NCBI GenBank assembly: GCA_037045645.1
Contig: JBAOIH010000011.1
Location: 1 to 64,000, forward strand
DNA length: 64,000 nucleotides
Source of the DNA: Nocardioides sp.
Lineage (GTDB): Bacteria; Actinomycetota; Actinomycetes; Propionibacteriales; Nocardioidaceae
Direction of reading: 5' to 3'
The notes under the pieces were generated by a model. The model saw nothing but the letters and a program-made list of their open reading frames with translations, did not search any database and was not told the origin of the DNA. A program made the position numbers and the translations under genes. Shown here piece by piece: positions 18,073 to 26,805 of the stretch. Each line of letters starts with the position of its first letter. The stretch's first letter is position 1.

Positions 18073-19514
18073 GCGGACTGTCGGACGCCGTTCGTGATGT
18101 CATCGCCGCGATCGAGGCAGGCCCGTCGGGCCCTGAGATCGGCGCCTTCTTCGACCTCGACGGGACCCTGGTCGCCGGCTATACCGCCGCGACGTTCTAT
18201 GGGGATCGGCTGCGCCACGGCGAGGTCTCGCCCGGCGACTTCCTGCGTACGGTCGTCAACGTCATCGACGGCGAGGTGCTGGGCGGCGACCCGACGCGGG
18301 TGGCGTACCTGGCCTTCACCGCGCTGCGCGGTCAGAGCGAGGAGACCTTCGCCGAGCTTGGTGAACGACTGTTCCGGCAGAAGATCGCGCACACCATCCG
18401 CGGCGAGGCACGCGCGATCGTACGCGCGCATCAGCGGATGGGACATACGATCGCCGTCGCCTCGGCGGCGACTCGGTATCAGATCGGGCCGGTCGCGCGA
18501 GACCTCGGCATCGATCATCTGATCTGCACGACCCTGGAGGTCGAGGACGGCATCTTCACGGGCGAGACGATCGGGCCGATGCTGTGGGGCAAGAACAAGG
18601 CGACCGGCGTGCGTACGTTCGCGAAGGCGCATGGGGTGTCGTTGTCTGACTCCTACGCCTACGGCAACGGTTATGAGGACGTCGCCTTCTTGTCGACGGT
18701 CGGGTACCCGACCGCGTTGAGCCCGCACAGCGGCTTGCGCGCCGCCGCCGAACGGCTGGGGTGGCCGGTGCTCGACCTGCGTGATCCGGCCGCCGGAGGG
18801 ATGGTGCCGCTCGTGCGTACGTTCGCCGCCCTCGGCGGGATGAATGCGGCGGTGACGACCGGCCTCACCCTGGGCGCGCTGACCCGCAACCGGCAGCGCG
18901 GGCTCAATGCGGCCGTGTCTCTCGCGACCGGGCTGCCGCTGGCACTGGCCGGGGTGAAGCTCAACGTCCGTCATGAGGACCGGATCTGGTCGCACCGACC
19001 GGCGATCTTCGTGGCCAATCACCAAAGCTCGCTCGACATCGTGGTGATGGGTGCGCTGCTGAAGGAGGACTTCACCTTCTTGGCCAAGAAGGAGGCGAAG
19101 TACGACCCTCGCGCGATGGTCGGCTCGTTGCTGATCGACCCCGCCTTCATCGATCGCTCCAACTCCGAGCAGGCGCGCACGACCCTCGATGCGCTGGTCG
19201 CGCGCATTCAGGGCGGCACGTCGCTGATGATCTTCCCCGAGGGGACCCGCTCTCGTACGCCCGTGCTCGGACCGTTCCGCAAGGGTGCCTTCCACCTCGC
19301 GATCCAGGCGGGCGTGCCGATCGTGCCCGTCGTGATGCGCAACACCGGCGAGCTCATGCAGAAGGGGTCGCTGGCGATCAACCCCGGCGTGATCGACGTG
19401 GTGGTGCTCGAACCCGAGACCGACTGGACGGTCGAGAATCTCAACGACCACGTGGCGGCGCTGCATCGCCGCTTCGAGGAGACCCTGGCCCGCTGGCCGG
19501 AGGAGGACGACTGA
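18069..19514 (+). CDS. plsC: HAD-family phosphatase fused to 1-acylglycerol-3-phosphate acyltransferase (PlsC)
   Basis: This is a two-domain, 481-aa protein. The N-terminal HAD-IB phosphatase-like domain has the nucleophile motif FFDLDGTLV (D29, D31). The C-terminal PlsC domain has NHQSSLD (H318, D323), FLAKKEAKYDP and IFPEGTRS. PlsC makes phosphatidate; the HAD domain could dephosphorylate lipid intermediates to supply diacylglycerol for the flanking WS/DGATs, which is inferred from context. GTG start 18069 overlaps the plsB stop (GTGA), and the stop overlaps the next ATG. Confidence 0.9.
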   Translation: MSGLSDAVRDVIAAIEAGPSGPEIGAFFDLDGTLVAGYTAATFYGDRLRHGEVSPGDFLRTVVNVIDGEVLGGDPTRVAYLAFTALRGQSEETFAELGERLFRQKIAHTIRGEARAIVRAHQRMGHTIAVASAATRYQIGPVARDLGIDHLICTTLEVEDGIFTGETIGPMLWGKNKATGVRTFAKAHGVSLSDSYAYGNGYEDVAFLSTVGYPTALSPHSGLRAAAERLGWPVLDLRDPAAGGMVPLVRTFAALGGMNAAVTTGLTLGALTRNRQRGLNAAVSLATGLPLALAGVKLNVRHEDRIWSHRPAIFVANHQSSLDIVVMGALLKEDFTFLAKKEAKYDPRAMVGSLLIDPAFIDRSNSEQARTTLDALVARIQGGTSLMIFPEGTRSRTPVLGPFRKGAFHLAIQAGVPIVPVVMRNTGELMQKGSLAINPGVIDVVVLEPETDWTVENLNDHVAALHRRFEETLARWPEEDD

Positions 19515-21010
19515 TGCCGACCGCCAAGAAGGCTTCCTCAACTCAACGCCCAGCGAGGGCCAAGTCAACGGACAGGGAGCCCGAACTCGACTCCGACGTC
19601 ACCGATCTCGAGCGCTGGGCAGCCGCCGCCGTCTGGTCGCACCGCGCCGAGTTGGACGCCGTCGAGACCGCGCTGTGGCGCTCAGAGCGACACCCGGCGT
19701 TGTCGGCGACCTCGTGCATCCTGATCATGCTCGATTCCGAGCCGGAGTGGGAACGCTTCCGAGCCGCGACCGAGTGGGGCACGGCTCTCGTACGCCGGCT
19801 GCGGCAGCGGATCCTGGAGCCCGCACTGCCGACGACCAACCCGATCTGGGTCGATGACGAGCACTTCACCTTGGACTACCACCTACGCCGTCAGCCGGTC
19901 GGTGGTTCCGGATCGCTGGCGGACACCTTGACGGTGGCGCAGCAGATCGCGATGACGCCCTTCGACCGGACCCGGCCGTTGTGGGAGGGCGTCCTGCTGA
20001 CCGGGCTGGCCGACGGCGGGGCGGCGTACCTGCTCAAAATCCACCACACGTTGGCCGACGGGCTGGGGACCGTTCAACTGCTTTCGTTGCTGCAGTCGCG
20101 CACTCGTACGCACACCTCCGACAAGCCGACAGCTCCGACGGCTCCAGCGGGCAGTCCGGACGATGCGGTCGCTTTGGCCACGTCGGGGCTGCTGCACGAT
20201 CTCTCGTCACTGCCTGCGCGCGCGGGGGTCGCGGTGCGGCACGGGCTGTTCGCGGCGCGGCATCCGCGCACGGTGGTCGCGGAGACGCTGCGCTATGCGG
20301 CTTCCGTACGCCGGCTCGCGTCACCGCCGCCAACCTCCGGGTCGCCGCTGCTGGAGGACCGCGACGGACGCTCGTGGAACTTCCTGGCGCTCGACGTGCC
20401 GCTGGCCGAGCTGCGAGCGGCCGGTCGTACGGTCGGGGGCTCGCTGCAGGACGCCTTCATCGCGGCACTTCTGGGCGGCATCCGGAAGTATCACAACTAC
20501 CACGATCTGGCGGTCGAGGATCTGCCGATCAGCCTGCGAGTGTCGCTGGATCGCGCCGACGATCCGATGAGCGGGAACCGCTTCGCGGGCGCGATGATCG
20601 CGGCGCCCGCGGGGTTGGTGGATCCAGCGGATCGGATCGCGGCGGTGCGCGGCGAAGTGCTGTCGTTGCACACCGAGCGAGCGCTGGACGCGTTCCGGGC
20701 GTTCGCGCCCGTGGCGAACGTGCTGCCGTCGGACGTCACCACCTTCGCGTTGCAATCGGGTGCCGCGGCCGACCTGTCCGCGGCAGTGATCCCGGGGCCG
20801 GCGCGCGAGTCGTTCATGGCGGGCGCGCGCGTCAACGGGATGTACGCGTTCGGCCCGCTGCCTGGTGTCGCGATCTCGGCGACACTGTTGACGTGTGGCG
20901 ACACTGCGTACGTCGGCCTCAACGTCGACGGCCTCGCGGTGCCTGACCTCGACGAGTTGCGCCTGTTCCTGATCGAGGGGTTCGACGAGGTGCTGGCGCT
21001 GGCTCGTTAG
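19514..21010 (+). CDS. Second wax ester synthase/diacylglycerol acyltransferase
   Basis: This 498-aa WS/DGAT has the catalytic motif HHTLADG at residues 177-183. Other family stretches are FDRTRPLWEGVLLTGL, SLQDAFIAALLGGIRKYH and LPISLRVSLDRADDPMSGN. It lacks the lysine-rich C-terminal tail of the first paralogue. It has a short basic N-terminus (MPTAKKASSTQRPARAK). Two WS/DGAT genes in one operon suggest different acyl or acceptor preferences, or a membrane/droplet division of labour; neither can be told from sequence. Confidence 0.9.
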   Translation: MPTAKKASSTQRPARAKSTDREPELDSDVTDLERWAAAAVWSHRAELDAVETALWRSERHPALSATSCILIMLDSEPEWERFRAATEWGTALVRRLRQRILEPALPTTNPIWVDDEHFTLDYHLRRQPVGGSGSLADTLTVAQQIAMTPFDRTRPLWEGVLLTGLADGGAAYLLKIHHTLADGLGTVQLLSLLQSRTRTHTSDKPTAPTAPAGSPDDAVALATSGLLHDLSSLPARAGVAVRHGLFAARHPRTVVAETLRYAASVRRLASPPPTSGSPLLEDRDGRSWNFLALDVPLAELRAAGRTVGGSLQDAFIAALLGGIRKYHNYHDLAVEDLPISLRVSLDRADDPMSGNRFAGAMIAAPAGLVDPADRIAAVRGEVLSLHTERALDAFRAFAPVANVLPSDVTTFALQSGAAADLSAAVIPGPARESFMAGARVNGMYAFGPLPGVAISATLLTCGDTAYVGLNVDGLAVPDLDELRLFLIEGFDEVLALAR

Positions 21011-21020
21011 GGTCCGTCGT

Positions 21021-22784
21021 ATGTCGGTCCTGCTCTCGCGCCACAACCTGGAGTTCTGTCTGTACGACTGGTTGGGCACTGACGAGCTGACATCGCGGTC
21101 CCTCTATGCCGACCACGATCACTCCACGTTTGCGGGTCTGTTGGAGTTGAGTGAGCAGTTGGCGACCGAGAAGTTCGCGCCACACAACCGAGCCAGCGAC
21201 CTGACTGAGCCCACCTGGGACGGCACCACGGTGACGGTGCTGCCCGAGGTCGGGGAGGCGATCCGGGCCTTCGCAGATGCGGATCTGATGGGTGCGTCCT
21301 TTCCTACGTCAGCGGGCGGGATGCAGTTGCCGATCTCGGTGCATACGGCTTCGATGTTGTGGTTCCACGCGGCCAACGTGGCGACAGCCGGATATCCCCT
21401 GCTGACATCGGGCAATGCGCATGTGCTGCTGGAGCACGCTTCTGCCGAGGTCGCCGACATGTTCGTCCCACACCTGCTGAGCGGCCGTTTCCTCGGCACG
21501 ATGGCGCTCTCGGAGCCCGCTGCCGGGTCGAATCTCGCCGACCTCACCACGCGCGCCGAGCGGCAGGACGACGGGGCGTACCGCCTCTTCGGCCAGAAGA
21601 TGTGGATCTCCGGCGGCGACCACGAGTTGTCGGAGAACATCGTCCATCTGGTGTTGGCCAAACTGCCGGATGCGCCTGCGGGTACGGCAGGCATCTCGCT
21701 TTTCGCCGTGCCGAAATTCCTGGTGAACCCCGATGGCTCCTTGGGCGAGCGCAACGACGTCGTGCTCTCGGGGATCAACCACAAGATGGGGTGGCGCGGC
21801 ACGGTCAATACGGCTCCGGTCTTCGGGTCCGGTGCTCATCTGCCCGGTGGTGCACCCGGCGCGGTCGGCTATCTGGTCGGGGAGGAGAACCGCGGCCTGC
21901 GCTGCATGTTCACCCTGATGAACGAGGCGCGGATCGGGGTCGGGTCGGCCGCGGCTGCTTTGGGCTCGACGGCCTACCTGAAGTCGCTTTCCTATGCGCG
22001 CTCTCGGCCCCAGGGCCGCTTGCTCGGCGCCGCTTTGGACTCACCGCAAGTGCTGCTGACGCAACACGCAGACGTACGCCGGATGCTGCTGGCCCAGAAG
22101 GCGTACGCCGAGGGCGCGATCGCGCTGGTGCTCTATGCCTCGCGGCTTGTCGACGACGAGCGATCGTTGGAGGACGGGTCCGAGTCCTCGCGGTTGCTGG
22201 CGTTGCTGACCCCGGTCGCGAAGTCGTGGCCGGCCCAGTGGTGCCTGGCTGCCAACGATCTGGCGATCCAGGTGTTGGGCGGGGCGGGGTACACCCGCGA
22301 CTACGACGTGGAGCAGCACTATCGCGACAACCGGCTCAACCCGATCCACGAGGGCACGCACGGGATCCAGGCGCAGGACCTGCTGGGGCGCAAGGTGCTC
22401 GGCGACGGCGGGGCAGCGCTCTCGCTGCTGGCGACGCGGATGGCGAAGACGGTGGCGCGCACGGATTCTGTTCACGGCGAGGCGCTTACCCAGGCGATGG
22501 AGTCTCTCGGCTCGGCGACAACACGAGTCGGCGCAATCGCACTGGAGGATCCCGCCCGGGCGATGGCCAACGCGACGGCCTATTTGGAGGCGTTCGGCCA
22601 CATCGTGGTCGCGTGGCTGTGGCTGGATCAGGTGGTGGCCCTGGGAGACCGCGCCGATTCGTTCGCACGCGGGAAGCGGGCGGCGTGCGAGTGGTTCTTC
22701 GCCTCCGAACTGCCGCGTGTGGGCGTCTGGTTGGACTCGATGGCCGACGAGACGGCCTTCGAGTTGGATCCGGACTGGCTCTGA
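21021..22784 (+). CDS. Acyl-CoA dehydrogenase, long FadE-type
   Basis: At 587 aa this is one of the large acyl-CoA dehydrogenases of actinobacteria, which begin with a LLSRHNLEFCLYDWL-type segment. FAD/substrate blocks GTMALSEPAAGSNLADL and KMWISGGDH are present. The C-terminal part has GGAGYTRDYDVEQHYRD and NPIHEGTHGIQAQDL, where Glu in HEGT is the expected catalytic base. It follows the lipid operon by only 10 bp and may be co-transcribed, linking storage-lipid synthesis with beta-oxidation. Confidence 0.9.
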   Translation: MSVLLSRHNLEFCLYDWLGTDELTSRSLYADHDHSTFAGLLELSEQLATEKFAPHNRASDLTEPTWDGTTVTVLPEVGEAIRAFADADLMGASFPTSAGGMQLPISVHTASMLWFHAANVATAGYPLLTSGNAHVLLEHASAEVADMFVPHLLSGRFLGTMALSEPAAGSNLADLTTRAERQDDGAYRLFGQKMWISGGDHELSENIVHLVLAKLPDAPAGTAGISLFAVPKFLVNPDGSLGERNDVVLSGINHKMGWRGTVNTAPVFGSGAHLPGGAPGAVGYLVGEENRGLRCMFTLMNEARIGVGSAAAALGSTAYLKSLSYARSRPQGRLLGAALDSPQVLLTQHADVRRMLLAQKAYAEGAIALVLYASRLVDDERSLEDGSESSRLLALLTPVAKSWPAQWCLAANDLAIQVLGGAGYTRDYDVEQHYRDNRLNPIHEGTHGIQAQDLLGRKVLGDGGAALSLLATRMAKTVARTDSVHGEALTQAMESLGSATTRVGAIALEDPARAMANATAYLEAFGHIVVAWLWLDQVVALGDRADSFARGKRAACEWFFASELPRVGVWLDSMADETAFELDPDWL

Positions 22785-22800
22785 GCGCGCAGACTCGTTC

Positions 22801-22890
22801 CTAACTAAGGCAGTTCACAGCGGCTGAGCAACCTCACCGGCGCGGGGAAGCGGCTCCCGCACGCGATTCACCTCGAACTGCCTTAGTTAG
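22801..22890. repeat. 90-bp inverted-repeat element, copy 1
   Basis: Perfect 16-bp arms (CTAACTAAGGCAGTTC and its complement) close a 58-nt interior containing a smaller GC hairpin. It sits between the convergent acyl-CoA dehydrogenase and membrane-protein genes. A second copy of exactly the same length and orientation lies at 23,621. Confidence 0.85.
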
Positions 22891-22906
22891 TCACAACTCG
22901 CGGGCG

Positions 22907-23311
22907 TCACATCCGCCGACTGTGCCACACGTAGGCCCCGATCAGGGTGACCAATTGCCCCCACACCATTACGGCACCGGGGATCTCGGGCCGGACGCCA
23001 ACTCCGATCAGGAGGACGGCCATCGCCATCCAGCCGAACGAGGCGAGGCCGGCAAATGCCAACGCCTTCTCGGTGACCCGGTTGTCGCGCTCATCCGCCA
23101 GGCCAGCCATGCCGCGCTCGGCCGCCGAGACGCCCCCGGGGTTGCGATTGGCGCGCCAGAACGCGAATGCGGCAACGGCCAACGCGAAGGCACCACCTTG
23201 GGCGAGTCCTTTGGCCATCGAGGCGTTGTGTGGGTCGACAAGCAGGAATAGCGTCACGATGATGGCGGCACCCAGGGCTAGTCCGAGTGCTTGTTGGGAC
23301 TTAGTCGACAT
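22907..23311 (-). CDS. Four-helix membrane protein paired with an Xre regulator
   Basis: This 134-aa protein begins MSTKSQQALGLALG and has about four hydrophobic segments (LALGAAIIVTLFLLV, GGAFALAVAAFAFW, MAMAVLLIGVGV, WGQLVTLIGAYVW) with a charged central loop (AGLADERDNRVTEKAL). It resembles the small membrane partners of YgzD-type regulators (DUF2178-like), so a membrane signal receiver is possible. Its start overlaps the end of the regulator gene by 11 bp. I assign no enzymatic function. Confidence 0.7.
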   Translation of the reverse strand: MSTKSQQALGLALGAAIIVTLFLLVDPHNASMAKGLAQGGAFALAVAAFAFWRANRNPGGVSAAERGMAGLADERDNRVTEKALAFAGLASFGWMAMAVLLIGVGVRPEIPGAVMVWGQLVTLIGAYVWHSRRM

Positions 23312-23492
23312 GGAAGATCTCCTCCACGGTGGTCTCGAAGTGTCGGGCGATCGCGATCGCCAGCGGCAGTGAGGGGTCGTACTTCCCGGTTTCGATCGAG
23401 TTGATCGTCTGGCGCGAGACCCCGAGCGCCGCGCCGAGCGCGGCCTGGGAGAGACCGCGCTGATCTCGCAATGCCCGGACATCGTTGTTCAT
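23301..23492 (-). CDS. Xre/YgzD-type HTH transcriptional regulator
   Basis: This 63-aa protein is a single Cro/C1-type helix-turn-helix (VRALRDQRGLSQAALGAALG, SRQTINSIETGKYDPSL) ending TVEEIFHVD, the typical YgzD-like compact repressor. Its own ATG lacks an obvious ribosome binding site. A short upstream reading frame with a strong GGAGGAG ends in TGA overlapping this ATG, so translation is probably coupled. It is a candidate for binding the palindrome array 440 bp upstream, but that is inference. Confidence 0.85.
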   Translation of the reverse strand: MNNDVRALRDQRGLSQAALGAALGVSRQTINSIETGKYDPSLPLAIAIARHFETTVEEIFHVD

Positions 23493-23545
23493 CGCGCGTT
23501 GCCAGTCAGCAGCAACGCGTTGGCACGTGGCTCGTGGTGCGTCAT
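23489..23545 (-). CDS. 18-codon leader peptide overlapping the regulator start
   Basis: ATG 23545 is preceded by GGGAGGAG about 6 nt upstream, and the frame encodes 18 residues (MTHHEPRANALLLTGNAR). Its TGA overlaps the ATG of the HTH gene (ATGA). The inverted repeat CGCGTTGC (23,495-23,502) and GCAACGCG (23,512-23,519) covers its last codons. It probably serves translational coupling or attenuation; a functional peptide cannot be excluded. Confidence 0.5.
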   Translation of the reverse strand: MTHHEPRANALLLTGNAR

Positions 23546-23620
23546 GTCTCTCTCCTCCCGGTCAGTCCCGCTAGCGCACGCGCCCGCGGCTCAGACAGGT
23601 GGTGGGCGCCGAGAGTGTTC

Positions 23621-23710
23621 CTAACCAAGGCAGTTCCCAGTGGCAGGGGCGGCCTCCCCGCGTGAAAGAACTGCGCGTAGGTGCCTTCCGCCTCGAACTG
23701 CCTTAGTTAG
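23621..23710. repeat. 90-bp inverted-repeat element, copy 2
   Basis: The arms are CTAACCAAGGCAGTTC and GAACTGCCTTAGTTAG, with one mismatch between them and one base different from copy 1. The interior is the same 58-nt length as in copy 1 but mostly different in sequence, apart from the CAG[C/T]GGC and CCTC edges. Together the copies bracket the leader-regulator-membrane protein operon. Confidence 0.85.
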
Positions 23711-23727
23711 TGACACGTCAGCCCGAC

Positions 23728-23907
23728 TCAGTCCTTCTCGGCGCGATCCTCACGGCGCCCCACGACTACGGACCCGATCAACAACACGATGGCCAGCCCC
23801 AAGAAGAGCCCGCGCAGCACGGCCAGGCCCCCGGATGCGTTGATCCCCATCGCCGCGATGAACGCGGCGAGTCCGGTGACCAGCAGTTGGGTCGACTTGC
23901 TCATCAT
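23728..23907 (-). CDS. 59-aa two-helix membrane protein
   Basis: The protein has two hydrophobic helices (QLLVTGLAAFIAAMG and LFLGLAIVLLIGSVVVG) and a charged tail (RREDRAEKD). AAGGAGG lies 6 nt before ATG 23907; a second ATG follows directly, so the start could be 3 bp later. It is unrecognised beyond being a small membrane protein. It lies just downstream of three palindromic sites, suggesting tight regulation. Confidence 0.65.
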   Translation of the reverse strand: MMSKSTQLLVTGLAAFIAAMGINASGGLAVLRGLFLGLAIVLLIGSVVVGRREDRAEKD

Positions 23908-23931
23908 CTGAGTCCTCCTTGCGGTGACGGC

Positions 23932-23993
23932 GTCAAGGCACCTTGACATGTCAAGCATGCTTGACAGCCGTTCGAATGTCAAGTGACCTTGAC
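23932..23993. promoter_or_regulatory. Three GTCAAG-N4-CTTGAC palindromes
   Basis: Perfect 16-bp palindromes occur at 23,932-23,947, 23,950-23,965 and 23,978-23,993, each with a 4-bp spacer and with centres 18 and 28 bp apart. They lie between the tadA stop and the 59-aa gene start, 25 bp upstream of the latter, and the half-sites contain TTGACA-like -35 sequence. This is a cooperative operator layout. Confidence 0.7.
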
Positions 23994-23996
23994 AAC

Positions 23997-24443
23997 TCAG
24001 GATCGGAAGAAGTCCGTCAGCAGCGCACCACATTCGGGTGCCAAGACACCGCCGACAACCTCCGGGCGGTGGTTGAGTCGCCGATCGCGGACGACATCCC
24101 ACAGCGAGCCGACCGCACCGGCCTTGTCGTCGAAGGCCCCGAAGACCAAGCGGCTGACTCGGGCTAGGACGAGCGCACCCGCGCACATCGTGCACGGCTC
24201 CAAGGTCACGACCAGGGTGCAGCCGTCGAGCCGCCATTCGCCACGTGCCGAAGCAGCCGCCCGCAGCGCGACGACCTCCGCGTGACCGGTCGGATCGCCG
24301 ACCGCTTCGCGCACGTTGTGACCGCGACCGACCACCTCTCCGGACGCCTCGACCACCAACGCACCGATGGGGACATCACCGGTCGCCAAGGCCAGCCGCG
24401 CCTCGTCGAGCGCGGCGCGCATCAGGTCGTCGTACGCCTCCAC
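23997..24443 (-). CDS. tadA: tRNA-specific adenosine deaminase
   Basis: TadA converts A34 to inosine in the tRNA-Arg(ACG) wobble position. The 148-aa product has the deaminase zinc/catalytic motifs GHAEVVAL (His and Glu) and EPCTMCAGAL (two Cys), the full signature. The rest (DVPIGALVV, GRGHNVREA, FGAFDDKAGAVGSL) matches the family. Length and start are standard. It is divergent from upp. Confidence 0.95.
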   Translation of the reverse strand: MEAYDDLMRAALDEARLALATGDVPIGALVVEASGEVVGRGHNVREAVGDPTGHAEVVALRAAASARGEWRLDGCTLVVTLEPCTMCAGALVLARVSRLVFGAFDDKAGAVGSLWDVVRDRRLNHRPEVVGGVLAPECGALLTDFFRS

Positions 24444-24487
24444 GATCTCAGCCTGACAGACCCCGGCGAGGCATTAGTGTTTCCGCC

Positions 24488-25130
24488 ATGCGCATCCTCG
24501 TCGTCGACCACCCTCTCGTCGCCCACAAACTCACCGCCTTGCGCGACGAGAACACCGACTCGCCGACCTTCCGGCGCCTGGCGGACCAGTTGGTGACGCT
24601 GCTTGGCGTACGAGGCCACGCGCGACGTGCGCGTCAACGCGGTCGACATCAATACGCCTGTCGGACCCACCAGTGGCGTGAAGCTCTCGACGCCGCGGCC
24701 ACTGGTCGTACCCATCCTGCGCGCGGGACTCGGCATGCTCGAAGGCCTGATGCGATTGCTCCCCACCGCCGAGGTCGGCTTCCTGGGCATGGTGCGCAAC
24801 GAGGAGACGTTGGAGGCCTCGACGTACGCCGAGCGCCTGCCCGAGGACCTGTCGGGACGCCAGTGCTATGTGCTCGACCCGATGCTCGCGACCGGCGGCA
24901 CCCTGGCGGCTGCGATCGAGTTCCTGACCGACCGCGGCGCCGACGACATCACCGCGATCTGCCTGCTCGCCGCGCCCGAGGGCATCGCGCGGATGGAGAA
25001 GGAACTCAAGGACCTCTCCGTCCCGGTCACACTGGTCACGGCCGCGATCGACGAGAAGCTCAACGAGAAGGGCTACATCGTGCCGGGCCTGGGCGATGCG
25101 GGCGACCGGCTGTACGGCCTGGCGCAGTAG
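24488..25130 (+). CDS. upp: Uracil phosphoribosyltransferase (one frameshift)
   Basis: Upp makes UMP from uracil and PRPP in pyrimidine salvage. The start MRILVVDHPLVAHKLTALRD, the VVPILRAGLGMLEGL block, the PRPP-binding VLDPMLATGGTL and the C-terminal GDAGDRLYGL are all present. One inserted base near 24,602 (CTGCTTGGCG instead of CTGCTGGCG) shifts the frame between DQLVTLL and AYEATRD. The corrected length is 213 aa, normal. The same type of +1 error is frequent a little downstream. Confidence 0.93.
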
Positions 25131-25257
25131 CCACTCACAATCCGCAGGTCGGCGATCTCGTCAAGGTGATGAGTGCCACTCCCCCGAGTGATGGACCCCA
25201 CGCCATGGGCGCTGTCGCTCGGTTAGGTTGAGGTCGCTATCACCTTTGGAGGCCCGT

Positions 25258-26801
25258 GTGCGCATCGGAATTCCCCGCGAATCCAAGTCCGGCGAGACGC
25301 TCGTCGCAGCGACGGCCAAGACGGCCGAGCAACTGCAAAAACTCGGCTATCAGGTCGTCATCGAGTCCGGTGCCGGCACCGCCGCCGATCAGCCCGACGA
25401 GGCTTTCATCAGCCTGGGCAACGATCAGGTGAGCGTCGGCTCGGCCGACGACGTCTGGTCCAGCGATGTGGTCATCAAGGTCAACGCACCCACCGACGAG
25501 GAGATTGGTCGGCTGCGCCCCGGCGCGACGATCGTCTCGATGATGGCGCCCGCTCGCTCGCCTGAACTGCTGGAGCGACTGCAACAACAAGGCGTCACCG
25601 CGCTGGCGATGGACGCCGTCCCCCGCATCTCGCGCGCCCAGTCGATGGACGTGTTGTCTTCGATGGCCAACGTCGCGGGCTACCGCGCCGTGATCGAGGC
25701 GGCGCACGAATACGGCCGGATGTTCACCGGGCAGGTGACCGCAGCGGGCAAGACCGCGCCGGCGCGCGTCTTCGTCGTCGGCGCCGGTGTCGCCGGCCTG
25801 GCCGCCGATCGGTGCGGCCAACTCGATGGGTGCGATCGTGCGCGCCTTCGACGTACGCCCCGAGGTCGCCGAGCAGGTCGAGTCGATGGGCGCGGAGTTC
25901 GTCCGCGTCGAGATGGAGCAGGAGGTCTCCACCGACGGCTACGCCAAGGAGATGACGGCCGACCAGGAGGCCGCGACGGCGGCGATGTACGACGAGGAGG
26001 CGCCGCAACGCCGACATCGTCATCACGACCGCGCTGATCCCGGGCCGCCCGGCGCCCAAGCTGATCACCGCCGACACCATCGCCGCGATGGGCAACGGCA
26101 GCGTGATCGTCGACATGGCCGCGGCCAACGGCGGCAACGTCGGCGCTGACCGAGACCGACCAGCGGGTCGTCACCGACAACGGCGTGGTGATCCTCGGGT
26201 ACACCGACCTCGCAGGGCGACTGGCCGCGCAGACCTCGCCAGCTCTACGGCACCAACATCGTCAACCTGCTCAAGCTGCTGACGCCCGAGAAGGACGGCC
26301 AGCTCACGCTCGACATGGACGACGTGATCCAGCGCGGCATCACCGTCGCCCGCGACGGCGAAGTCGATGTGGCCGCCGCCGCCCGTACAGGTCTCGGCAG
26401 CCCCGAGCCGCACCCGCGCCGGTCGCCGCGCCGGCCGCGCCCGCGAAGCCGAAGGACCCGCGCCGCAAGTGGTACGCCGCCGCGCTGGCCGCGGTCCTGT
26501 TCGCGCTCGCCGCGGCGTTCGCCGCCTGGCACTTCCTTGAGCCACTTCACGGTGCTTCGCGCTCGCGGTGGTCGTGGGCTACTACGTGATCTCCAATGTG
26601 TCGCACGCGCTGCACACACCGCTGATGAGCGAGACCAACGCCGTCTCCGGGATCATCCTGGTCGGCGGCATCCTCCAGGTGGGCAGCGACAACCCGCTGG
26701 TGATGGTGATCGCGCTCGCGGCCGTCTTCGTGGCAAGCATCAACATCTTCGGTGGCTTCCTGGTGACGCTGCGCATGCTCGAGATGTTCCGGAAGGACTG
26801 A
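25258..26801 (+). CDS. pntA: NAD(P) transhydrogenase subunit alpha, multiple +1 frameshifts
   Basis: PntA with PntB couples proton entry to hydride transfer from NADH to NADP. GTG 25258 has GGAGG 5 nt upstream and starts VRIGIPRESKSGETLVA. The NAD-binding domain includes VFVVGAGVAGLAA. After a Pro/Ala linker the C-terminus holds about four membrane helices (AALAAVLFALAAAFAAW to GGFLVTLRMLEMFRKD), so this is the fused form rather than separate alpha-1/alpha-2 subunits. Breaks at about 25,805, 26,003, 26,142, 26,240, 26,390 and 26,540 all advance the frame by +1. I treat it as intact in the organism. Confidence 0.92.
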
Positions 26802-26805
26802 CCAA

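Noticed and set aside
22801..23710. CRISPR array
   Set aside because: Only two copies of a 90-bp palindromic element about 820 bp apart; there are no short regularly spaced spacers and no cas genes.
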